6,112 nucleotides of DNA from Kiritimatiellia bacterium (GTDB taxonomy: Bacteria > Verrucomicrobiota > Kiritimatiellia > SLAD01), in the NCBI GenBank assembly GCA_007125875.1, contig SLCI01000209.1, forward strand, positions 1 to 6,112, read 5' to 3'. The notes under the pieces were generated by a model. It did no database searches. It was not told where the DNA came from and was given only the letters and a program-made list of their open reading frames with translations. Shown here piece after piece: positions 1 through 5,508 of this stretch. Positions within the stretch are counted from its first letter, which is position 1. The number at the start of each line of letters is the position of its first letter. The position numbers were made by a program, and so were the translations under genes.

Positions 1-1814
1 AGCTTTTGCCCGACGGCCTCCGCTGCTTCGGCCCGATCTCCCGTCAGCATCACCACGCGCACACCTTTCGCCACCAACCGTTTCAGTACGCTGGCCGATT
101 CCTCGCGGATTTGATCCTCCAACAAAATACGGCCCAGCAGAGAGCCTTGTACAAACCAGACTTCCGACAAGCCGGCCGCTGGCGCCGGTAATTGCCGCGC
201 CCATTCGCGTAACGGTCCTTCTTCCAAAATCTCGCGCCGACCCAGTAAACAGGACTCTGCATCCACTTGTGCTTGCACGCCTTTGCCGGTTAACGAGCGG
301 AACGACGCCACTTCCCGCAACGGCAATTCATGCTCTTCTCCGTATGCCACGATCGCCCGTGCAATCGGATGATTGGCCTTATGCTCGAGTGCATACGCCC
401 GCTCAGCGACTTCCCGGTCGCGGCCCGGCGGAAAGCTCTCAACCGCCACCACACGCAAGTCGCCTGTCGTCAGGGTGCCGGTTTTATCCAACGCCACCGC
501 GGTGATCCCGGCCATCTCTTCAATCGCCGCACCGCCCCGGAACAAAATACCATTCCGTGCGCCCCACGCTATCGCGGCCAGAATCGCGGACGGGATCGAT
601 AAAACCAAGGCGCACGGACTCGCCACCACCAACAAGGTCATGGCGCGATAGAAGGCCGAAAATCCGTCGTCCGTATTAATGAAAGGCTCCACGCCGAAAC
701 CCAGCCACCAGACAAAAAACATCAGCGCCGTTACGATCAGCACGCCAACCGTATATTTCGGACCGAACTTGTCGGTGAATCGCTGGCTCGGCGCGCGCAT
801 GTGGCGCGCTTGTTGAATCAGGTGAATAATTTTTTGCAGCGCACTTTGGCTGGCCGGGCGCACGCATTGCACATCGACTGCGCCCCACAGGTTGATCGTG
901 CCGCTATACACTTCATCGCCCGGCCCTTTACCGACCGGATGCGCCTCGCCCGTCAAAGACGCTTCGTCCGCCGCGCTGTCACCGGTTTCGACCACGGCAT
1001 CGACGGGGAACACGTCGCCGGGCCGGATACGCAGGCGATCGCCCGCTTGCAGCGCGTCCACTTCCACCACACGCTCTTCGCCGGATTCCGGATCGATCAG
1101 GCGCGCCGTTTTGGGTGCGACCTTAAAGAGGGAGTGAATTTCGCGGCGTGTGCGATACAACGCAAAGTGTTCCATCGCGCCCGCAAAGGAGAAGAGGAAG
1201 AGTAGGAGGGCGCCTTCTCCGAACGCGCCGATGAAACTGGCGCCGAGCGCGACGGCCAGCATCAGAAAATGGATGTCCAACTTGCCACGCAACACATTCG
1301 GTCCCGCATCCTTCGCGGCGTCCCAGCCGCCAGCGATCATGGCGGCAATGTAGAGGGCAGGGGACAGCCACGAGGGACCGATCCCGGTCCAATATACAAT
1401 TAATCCTGAGATCCCCAGTACACCGCAGAGTCCGGCCAAGACGGCGAGAAAGCGCCATTCACCGTCCTCGCCTTCCTCAATACCGGCTGCTTCTGCAGGT
1501 GTCGGCCACGGGATACGTCGCCAGGTCCACACCGTCGCCAACGCCTCACCGGCGTCCTCTTTTTCCAACAAGTGTTGATCCGGTAAGCGACGCAATCGTA
1601 AACCGGCCACGGGATCGTCTGACTCAGCATGCGAGGCGGCGTTGAGCGTGGCTTCCAACGCCTCGCGCAGGGTTTGCTCATTTACCTCGCCGAGCGTCGC
1701 CACCGACAGCTCGGTTTGGTCGTCATCCCACATCACCGCTTTGGCTTCGTCTGTGCCACGCAAAAAAGCCGCGAGTTGCGGCGCCCAGGAAGGAAAATTT
1801 GATGATTCAGTCAT
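1..1814 (-). CDS. Heavy-metal translocating P1B-type ATPase, probably P1B-4 (SPC) class, partial at C-terminus
   Basis: This inner-membrane pump should use ATP to export a divalent transition metal. The frame stays open for 604 codons from ATG 1814-1812 to the left edge, so the rest of the nucleotide-binding domain and the last helices are missing. Visible landmarks, in order: a soluble N-terminus of about 120 residues with no CxxC metal site; hydrophobic helices near 122-143, 150-162 and 181-216; actuator motif TGE at 288-290; helices near 353-374 and 389-413 with the metal-site motif SPC at 399-401; phosphorylation motif DKTGT with Asp443; the P1B signature HP at 482-483; and TGDR at 591-594. 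SPC instead of CPC is typical of P1B-4 pumps (CoaT, CtpD, PfeT), which move Co, Fe(II) or Zn; the confirming HEG motif lies outside the window. The Shine-Dalgarno is weak. The upstream ATG at 1836-1834 is out of frame and closes quickly. The P-type ATPase call is firm; the metal is inferred. Confidence 0.95.
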   Translation of the reverse strand, partial: MTESSNFPSWAPQLAAFLRGTDEAKAVMWDDDQTELSVATLGEVNEQTLREALEATLNAASHAESDDPVAGLRLRRLPDQHLLEKEDAGEALATVWTWRRIPWPTPAEAAGIEEGEDGEWRFLAVLAGLCGVLGISGLIVYWTGIGPSWLSPALYIAAMIAGGWDAAKDAGPNVLRGKLDIHFLMLAVALGASFIGAFGEGALLLFLFSFAGAMEHFALYRTRREIHSLFKVAPKTARLIDPESGEERVVEVDALQAGDRLRIRPGDVFPVDAVVETGDSAADEASLTGEAHPVGKGPGDEVYSGTINLWGAVDVQCVRPASQSALQKIIHLIQQARHMRAPSQRFTDKFGPKYTVGVLIVTALMFFVWWLGFGVEPFINTDDGFSAFYRAMTLLVVASPCALVLSIPSAILAAIAWGARNGILFRGGAAIEEMAGITAVALDKTGTLTTGDLRVVAVESFPPGRDREVAERAYALEHKANHPIARAIVAYGEEHELPLREVASFRSLTGKGVQAQVDAESCLLGRREILEEGPLREWARQLPAPAAGLSEVWFVQGSLLGRILLEDQIREESASVLKRLVAKGVRVVMLTGDRAEAAEAVGQK

Positions 1815-1823
1815 GGCGATGCT

Positions 1824-1872
1824 GTTTTCCAATCATTGGAAGAATTTTCGGGCCGTTTTCCAGTCGTTGGAA
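1824..1872. repeat. Two tandem copies of an 18-base repeat with a TTCCAAT-C-ATTGGAA palindrome
   Basis: Copy 1 (1824-1841) is GTTTTCCAATCATTGGAA and contains a perfect 7+1+7 palindrome at 1827-1841. Copy 2 (1855-1872) is GTTTTCCAGTCGTTGGAA; it differs at two positions, which weakens the inner part of the palindrome but keeps the TTCCA/TGGAA arms. The copies are 31 bases apart, close to three helical turns. Copy 1 ends 10 bases before the start codon of the metal-ATPase gene, so the pair sits in its leader or promoter region. It could be a tandem operator or two units of a dispersed palindromic repeat family. The sequence alone does not decide between these. Confidence 0.75.
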
Positions 1873-1876
1873 ACTA

Positions 1877-1890
1877 TCGCCTTACGGCGA
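1877..1890. repeat. Short inverted repeat (5-base stem) next to the tandem palindromes
   Basis: TCGCC at 1877-1881 pairs with GGCGA at 1886-1890 around a four-base loop. It starts four bases after the second palindromic repeat, on the promoter side of the ATPase gene. A stem this short can occur by chance. It is listed because it forms a third potential hairpin in a row in the ATPase leader. Confidence 0.3.
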
Positions 1891-1931
1891 CCCGATCAAG
1901 CGTTCAGGAAAATGGAGTTGCTGGTAGTGCA

Positions 1932-2093
1932 CTAATCGACGGCTTGGCTCACACGAGCGAGCCACTGGGCATAAGCTGTTTCATCGATTTTCCGGGCGGC
2001 GAGGCCGAGGGTGTTTAGGCGGTTGGTTTCGAGAAACAAGGCAGCATCCATTTCATGAATCGTGGGTTGTCTGTAGGCAAGCAATTGCTGCGG
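1932..2093 (-). pseudogene. Unidentified C-terminus-like fragment (53 residues, no start)
   Basis: The minus-strand frame from 2093 to the TAG at 1934-1932 reads like the helical end of a real protein, with stretches such as MDAALFLETNRLNTLGLAAR and an acidic/aromatic helix ending SQAVD. An in-frame stop at 2096-2094 blocks it upstream and it has no good start with a Shine-Dalgarno. A second minus-strand frame (ATG 2193 to TGA 2053, 46 residues) overlaps its beginning and could be an upstream piece separated by a frameshift. The fragment points the same way as the ATPase gene and ends 118 bases before it, so it may be what remains of an upstream operon member. I do not recognise the family, and a chance open frame is possible. 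Confidence 0.35.
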
Positions 2094-2172
2094 CTAACGC
2101 ATATTCTGGTAGCCCCTGATCACGAATACCACTGAGCCCACCGTTTCGGTCGGGTGTAAACCTCAACGAACA

Positions 2173-2343
2173 ACCCGGCACATGCTGGTTCATAATGTCT
2201 GGTACGCCGCCGGACGATTCAGTTCACTCGATAACGTCATTGATGTGCACATGGCTAACCTGCGCCGCAAGCTGCGAGAATCGACGGGCCTTGACCCGAT
2301 TGAAACGGTTCGCGGCGTAGGTTATCGCCTGCGCGCGTTCTGA
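2173..2343 (+). pseudogene. OmpR/PhoB-type response regulator, C-terminal DNA-binding remnant
   Basis: The last 56 residues of a winged-helix response regulator are readable, ending at TGA 2341-2343. The segment TRHMLVHNVW matches the usual position-of-start of the winged helix (family pattern: R-x-x-L-x-x-x-V-W). The recognition helix follows (VIDVHMANLRRKL), then the wing and terminal strand (IETVRGVGYRL), a hallmark of the family. The receiver domain and the first part of the effector domain are absent. Upstream of about 2173 the frame loses similarity and meets a stop at 2110-2112. Intact family members are about 220-240 residues. A product starting at ATG 2182 would lack a phosphorylation domain and most of the fold, so this is a pseudogene. 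Which genes it controlled is unknown; adjacency to a metal pump makes a metal-responsive regulator a reasonable guess. Confidence 0.8.
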
Positions 2344-2347
2344 TCTC

Positions 2348-2434
2348 GTGACGCGCCGGTCGGCTGCTGAGCCATTCGGCGGAATCATGCGAAGCGTCTG
2401 CAGGCGGATTTTTTGGTGGCGTATTCGCCTGTAG
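2348..2434 (+). pseudogene. Possible sensor histidine kinase N-terminal stub (28 codons)
   Basis: A GTG-initiated frame begins after a four-base gap following the response-regulator stop and ends at TAG 2432-2434. An in-frame ATG lies at 2387. The 28 residues are basic and then turn hydrophobic/aromatic (MRSVCRRIFWWRIRL), as at the cytosolic N-terminus of a sensor kinase just before its first membrane helix. Position and spacing match the usual regulator-kinase gene order. Everything after the first residues is missing. The peptide is too short to assign by sequence alone, so the call depends mainly on context. Confidence 0.4.
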
Positions 2435-2480
2435 CTCGCTACATTCAACACCAATCAGCGTATTCGTGGTGTTTTGGAAA

Positions 2481-2487
2481 GAGAGGG
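2481..2487 (+). promoter_or_regulatory. Ribosome binding site of the barrel-protein gene
   Basis: GAGAGGG lies three bases before ATG 2491. It is also compatible with initiation at the adjacent ATG 2494, where the spacing is six. It supports starting here rather than at the in-frame ATG 2413, which would place 26 extra residues before an obvious signal peptide and has no good Shine-Dalgarno. Confidence 0.65.
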
Positions 2488-2490
2488 ATA

Positions 2491-3255
2491 ATGATGAAGA
2501 AATGGATCATGGTGGGCTTGGTAACCGCTTTGTGCGGATCCGTTCAGGCCGAACCTATTCGAACAGCTTTGACCAAGGAAAACCGTTTGCCCCGCCTCTA
2601 TCAGTGGGAAAGTGGCGCGGAATTTTATTATCAAGAGTACAAAAATAACGACGAGTTGATCTCGGTTGTTCCTTATCTGAGACGGACTGTGCTACGTGAT
2701 TTTGCTCTCTTTGCTACGGTTCCCTACAGTCGCTTTGCGCCAGAGATGGGAACCAGTGAAAGTGGTATCGGTGATGCCACAGTCGGTTTTGAATTCGTTG
2801 CCTACAAGGATCTCTTTGGCTATCCCTGGATTATGCCGCACGGCGAAATTAAATTTGATACGGGCGATGAGGATAAAGGGCTTGGAACAGGTGAGACGGA
2901 ATACATGATTGGTGTAGCGCTGGGAACAACCATTCGTCGCAGCCTCCATTTTGCGGCTGATGTCCGTTATCGCATTATGAGCGATGAAGACAATATCCCT
3001 TCACTCGGTCTCTCGATTGTTTGGGATTTGGATAATCGTTTCTCGCTGTTGGCTGAAATGGAAATTGCCCGACGCAAAGATCGCGATGAAATCGGTTTTC
3101 GCGAGGATGATTCCAACCCCATTACTTTCTTGGCGGGTATGCATTACCGTGCCACACGTAATCAATCTTTCACGATTCATGGTGGTGGCGTGAATAACAG
3201 CGGCGATGATGGAGTGGATAGTATCATCCGCGGCAAATACTCCTATCGTTTCTGA
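2491..3255 (+). CDS. Secreted outer-membrane beta-barrel protein, MetA-pathway phenol-degradation (PF13557)-like
   Basis: The 254-residue product starts with a classical signal peptide: two lysines, a hydrophobic core (WIMVGLVTALCG) and a cleavage site after VQA at residue 20. Cys15 is not in a lipobox. The mature part alternates short amphipathic strands with charged loops and ends in aromatic-rich YSYRF with C-terminal Phe, the usual signal for barrel insertion. The central region contains SGIGDATVGF (91-100), then EIKFDTGDEDKGLGTGE (119-135). This resembles the GIGD...PTGD...LGTG pattern of the MetA-pathway phenol-degradation outer-membrane family (about 230-300 residues), whose function is poorly defined. 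The role is likely passive transport or a structural envelope role; the substrate is unknown. It stands alone as a transcription unit, followed at once by a strong terminator. Its base composition is visibly less GC-rich than the ATPase gene on its left. Confidence 0.85.
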   Translation: MMKKWIMVGLVTALCGSVQAEPIRTALTKENRLPRLYQWESGAEFYYQEYKNNDELISVVPYLRRTVLRDFALFATVPYSRFAPEMGTSESGIGDATVGFEFVAYKDLFGYPWIMPHGEIKFDTGDEDKGLGTGETEYMIGVALGTTIRRSLHFAADVRYRIMSDEDNIPSLGLSIVWDLDNRFSLLAEMEIARRKDRDEIGFREDDSNPITFLAGMHYRATRNQSFTIHGGGVNNSGDDGVDSIIRGKYSYRF

Positions 3256-3277
3256 TCTGGATCCAACGATGTTAGCG

Positions 3278-3312
3278 AAAAGCGCGCAAGGAATTCCTTG
3301 CGCGCTTTTTTT
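3278..3312 (+). terminator. Rho-independent terminator of the barrel-protein gene
   Basis: A perfect 32-base palindrome spans 3278-3309: each half is 16 bases, with a GCGCGC core and a central GGAATTCC. A run of seven T follows at 3306-3312, of which four belong to the stem. It starts 22 bases after the barrel-gene stop. Four A on the left give only a weak U-tract on the other strand, so termination is mainly for plus-strand transcripts. It insulates the barrel gene from the asnB operon. Confidence 0.92.
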
Positions 3313-3314
3313 AG

Positions 3315-3359
3315 TCAAGTGACGATTCAGCCGCAGTAGCCTTCGGATTGGTCACTTGA
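3315..3359. repeat. Perfect 9-base inverted repeat upstream of asnB
   Basis: TCAAGTGAC at 3315-3323 and GTCACTTGA at 3351-3359 are exact reverse complements separated by 27 bases. The pair begins just after the terminator and lies about 160 bases before the asnB start. The right arm overlaps TTGAAA (3356-3361), which could be a -35 element, but no well-spaced -10 box was found. Two operator half-sites, a dyad for a dimeric regulator with looping, or a leader stem are all possible. Confidence 0.5.
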
Positions 3360-3423
3360 AATAGATTAATTCATGTTTTCCTTTGTATTTTGAGATTTTG
3401 TTTCCTAGGGTGAGTTATCGTGT

Positions 3424-3446
3424 TGATCTCGTCATGCGACGAATCA
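3424..3446 (+). other. Hairpin in the asnB leader
   Basis: TGAT-c-TCGTC at 3424-3433 pairs with GACGA-ATCA at 3438-3446 around the loop ATGC. This gives nine base pairs with one bulged C. There is no T-run after it, so it is not a terminator. It lies about 70 bases before the asnB start codon and would be in the 5' untranslated RNA if transcription begins in the AT-rich stretch around 3360-3410. A function in expression is speculative. Confidence 0.35.
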
Positions 3447-3500
3447 GCGAAAGTTCTATTCAAACCAACCGTTTAAAAGCGGGCTATTTGGAACGAGTAA

Positions 3501-3507
3501 AGGGAGG
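3501..3507 (+). promoter_or_regulatory. Ribosome binding site fixing the asnB start
   Basis: AGGGAGG is separated by ten bases from ATG 3518. It settles the start against the in-frame ATG at 3383. A start there would add 45 residues and bury Cys2, which must become the N-terminal nucleophile. A nearby ATG at 3510 is in another frame. Confidence 0.85.
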
Positions 3508-3517
3508 CAATGGGCGT

Positions 3518-5053
3518 ATGTGTGGAATTGTGGGGATCATTGGTAGCGGCGCGAAAACAGATATTCAGCACATGCTGGAGACAACGCGGCATCGCGGCGA
3601 AGACTGCATGAAGTATCAAGAGTTTGATCGCTTTGGCAGCATCGGGATCAACCGCCTGTCCATCATCGATTTAGCTCGTGGTGATCAGCCGCTTTTCAAT
3701 GAGGATGGTACGATTGCTTTGGTTTGTAACGGCGAGATCTACAATCATGCTTCCATCCGCTCGGATCTGGCCTCCAATCATACCTTCAGCTCCGATTCAG
3801 ATGCCGAGGTTGTCATTCACCTCTACGAGGAATACGGAAACGATGCGATCAAGTTTTTGGACGGCATGTTCGCCTTCATCTTGGTGGACTTGAAAGAGGG
3901 CAAGACGCTGATCGGACGCGACCCCATGGGCATCAAGCCGCTGTCCTATCGTCGTGATGGCGATGTGATGTATGTCGCCAGCGAAGTAAAAGCACTCGTC
4001 GATCTGGGTACAGAAGGCATTCGTGATCTACCGCCGGGACACTATTGGTCCTCCGACGAAGGTATCGTGAAGTATGTTGAGCCGGCACTCAAAACCTCGA
4101 TTCCTGATTTGCAGCTTTGTCGTGCCTTGCTTTCCCAAGCAGTGCGAAAGCGCATGATGTCGGATGTTGAAGTCGGCACATTCCTTTCAGGCGGCATCGA
4201 CTCCAGCATCGTCACCGCGCTGGCGGCGAAGGAAAATCCTCGCATGAAAGCCTTCACCGTGGGGATGAAAGGCACACCCGACATGGAAATGGCGAAGAAG
4301 GTTGCCGACTATGTTGGTGTAGAACATATCGTCAAAGAGTTCACCTTGGATGACATGCTGGAGTTGTTGCCCGAGGCCATCTACCACATTGAGTCGTATA
4401 ACCCGTCGATGGTGACCGGGGCCGTGGTTACCCTGATGGCTTCTCGATTGGCAACGGAACACGGCGTCAAGGTGGTGCTTTGTGGCGAGGGCGCAGACGA
4501 AATGTTTGGTGGCTATTCAGCCGTGCGTGCATTGTCCTTCCTCGAACTGCGCGGCAAACTTTTCGAGCTCATGCGCAATCTACACAAAACGGAGCTCCGG
4601 CGCTTGGACCGGATGAGCATGGCCGCTACTCTGGAAGCGCGTGTGCCTTTCATGGATTTCAACTTTGTAGAGTATGCCTTTAATCTGCCTTCTTCAGAAA
4701 AGATTTATGAGGAAGACGGAAAGCGGATCGAGAAGTGGCATTTGCGTAAAGCTTTTGAAGACTTGTTGCCGGATGAGCTCATCTGGCGCGAAAAAATGCC
4801 GTTTGATCAAGGCAGTGGAGGGCGCAACATCATCAGTGTAATCGAAGACAAGATCGATGATGCCGAGTACGAAGAGAAACGTCAGCTCTATGCTCCATGG
4901 AACATTCAGTCGAAGGAAATGCTGTATTACTTCGAAATTTGGAAGGGACATTTTGGTAATCTGCTGGAACCGGGCAAGACCTTTGACATGTTCGGCGATT
5001 ATCCCGTGTTGATGCCTTCGATTGCCACCCGTGGACAGGGAGTGAGCGGATGA
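3518..5053 (+). CDS. asnB: Asparagine synthetase, glutamine-hydrolysing (AsnB family)
   Basis: This cytosolic enzyme forms asparagine from aspartate, ATP and glutamine; an N-terminal class II glutaminase domain supplies ammonia to a C-terminal synthetase domain. The protein has 511 residues, somewhat shorter than E. coli AsnB (554). Glutaminase features are Cys2, exposed after Met removal (MCGIVGIIG); RHRGED at 24-29, where the family usually has HRGPD; RLSIIDLARGDQPLF at 46-60; NGEIYNH at 71-77; and Asp95. Synthetase features are the pyrophosphate loop SGGIDSS at 224-230; GEGADEMFGGY at 323-333; RLDRMSMAATLEARVPFMD at 362-380; and KMPFDQG at 426-432. All key catalytic segments are present, so it should be active. 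The Pro-to-Glu change at residue 28 is a mild oddity. Related amidotransferases that modify peptides or sugars share this fold, but the close match to the AsnB motifs favours asparagine synthesis. It leads an operon: its TGA overlaps the ATG of the next gene by four bases. Confidence 0.92.
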   Translation: MCGIVGIIGSGAKTDIQHMLETTRHRGEDCMKYQEFDRFGSIGINRLSIIDLARGDQPLFNEDGTIALVCNGEIYNHASIRSDLASNHTFSSDSDAEVVIHLYEEYGNDAIKFLDGMFAFILVDLKEGKTLIGRDPMGIKPLSYRRDGDVMYVASEVKALVDLGTEGIRDLPPGHYWSSDEGIVKYVEPALKTSIPDLQLCRALLSQAVRKRMMSDVEVGTFLSGGIDSSIVTALAAKENPRMKAFTVGMKGTPDMEMAKKVADYVGVEHIVKEFTLDDMLELLPEAIYHIESYNPSMVTGAVVTLMASRLATEHGVKVVLCGEGADEMFGGYSAVRALSFLELRGKLFELMRNLHKTELRRLDRMSMAATLEARVPFMDFNFVEYAFNLPSSEKIYEEDGKRIEKWHLRKAFEDLLPDELIWREKMPFDQGSGGRNIISVIEDKIDDAEYEEKRQLYAPWNIQSKEMLYYFEIWKGHFGNLLEPGKTFDMFGDYPVLMPSIATRGQGVSG

Positions 5054-5508
5054 TTTCAGCGATGCGCCCATTATTAGCGGTACTGTTGTTTTGGTGCTCA
5101 GCGCAATGGGTGATCTCGGCTGAGGTCACACTGAGTGCGCCAGAATCCACGGATACGGGACACTTTACGCTGACGTGGGAGGCGGCTGGTGAGGATGAGG
5201 CGGGCCATGCTTTTGTGGTACAGCAGGCGCGCGAAGCGGATTTTTCCGATGCCCAAATTCTTTACGAGGGTCCCTCCACGGCCGCCACCATGAGCGGGCT
5301 TTTGGATGGCGTGTACTATTATCGTGCGCGACTGAGTGAATCAAGTACATGGAGTGAGTCAATTGCTGTCGTTGTGCAGCATCATTCTCTCACACAAGCG
5401 TTTATTTTCTTGGGCTTGGGTGCGATCGTATTTCTCTCCACCGGTGTGCTGATCATTGGAGGCCACATCAAGCAGCGCCGCGAATCAAACGCGAAGGAGA
5501 TGGCGTAG
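5050..5508 (+). CDS. Signal peptide + FN3-like domain + single transmembrane helix protein, unknown function
   Basis: The 152-residue product is not a recognised family. It begins with a signal peptide (hydrophobic LLAVLLFWCSAQWVI, likely cleavage after ISA at residue 24). A beta-rich domain of about 85 residues follows (26-110) with fibronectin type III-like features: FTLTWEA, FVVQQA, and YYYRARLSESSTWSE, close to the YxxRV...G.S.WS pattern of FN3 strands F-G. A strong transmembrane helix runs at about 117-139, followed by a short basic cytoplasmic tail (KQRRESNAKEMA). The expected topology is an FN3-like domain in the periplasm anchored to the inner membrane. Start ATG 5050 overlaps the asnB stop (ATGA) and has AGGGAG at 5037-5042, seven bases upstream; the in-frame ATG 5062 is an alternative. 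It ends directly against the ATG of the aminopeptidase gene. FN3 domains bind proteins or carbohydrates, so an adaptor or anchoring role is a fair inference but unproven. Confidence 0.8.
   Translation: MISAMRPLLAVLLFWCSAQWVISAEVTLSAPESTDTGHFTLTWEAAGEDEAGHAFVVQQAREADFSDAQILYEGPSTAATMSGLLDGVYYYRARLSESSTWSESIAVVVQHHSLTQAFIFLGLGAIVFLSTGVLIIGGHIKQRRESNAKEMA

Larger units (their letters stand above)
1815..2490. other. 676-base intergenic tract of decayed gene fragments
   Basis: No full-length gene is visible between the ATPase start and the barrel-protein start. The tract holds the twin palindromes, an unassigned minus-strand frame (1932-2093), a short upstream minus-strand frame (2053-2193), a response-regulator tail (2173-2343) and a kinase-like stub (2348-2434). 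A small perfect inverted repeat GTAGC-TC-GCTAC lies at 2431-2442. The nonamer GCGTATTCG occurs twice, at 2419-2427 and 2458-2466. I found no convincing sigma-70 promoter for the downstream barrel gene. The mix of partial frames on both strands suggests deletion and decay rather than an evolved regulatory region. Confidence 0.7.

Noticed and set aside
801..1205. Plus-strand 134-codon open frame
   Set aside because: It is antisense to the ATPase gene, whose frame has clear catalytic motifs. The frame is arginine-rich and low in sequence sense, as expected for a shadow in GC-rich coding DNA. The other plus-strand frames in 1-1800 were rejected for the same reason.
1123..1681. Minus-strand open frames of 93 and 111 codons inside the ATPase region
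   Set aside because: They lie in other frames of the same strand as the ATPase. The true frame is continuous through both and carries the transmembrane helices and actuator sequence.
1824..1872. CRISPR array
   Set aside because: Only two short palindromic copies 31 bases apart, with a 13-base gap between them; there is no spacer series and no cas gene.
2020..2110. Integron-type attC site or insertion-sequence end in the decayed tract
   Set aside because: The GTT- and AAC-containing stretches do not match the paired attC core pattern, and no terminal inverted repeats or transposase fragment were found.
2224..2454. Minus-strand 76-codon frame across the response-regulator tail
   Set aside because: It is the antisense shadow of the winged-helix coding sequence at 2173-2343 and has no recognisable features or ribosome binding site.
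2413..2490. In-frame ATG extension of the barrel protein
   Set aside because: It would put 26 residues ahead of a textbook signal peptide and lacks a Shine-Dalgarno. ATG 2491 has GAGAGGG just upstream.
2491..2560. Lipoprotein signal on the barrel protein
   Set aside because: Cys15 is preceded by Leu at -1, where a lipobox needs a small residue, and a normal cleavage site (VQA) follows at residue 20.
3383..3517. In-frame ATG extension of AsnB
   Set aside because: It would hide the essential Cys2 nucleophile. ATG 3518 is followed by Cys and preceded by AGGGAGG.
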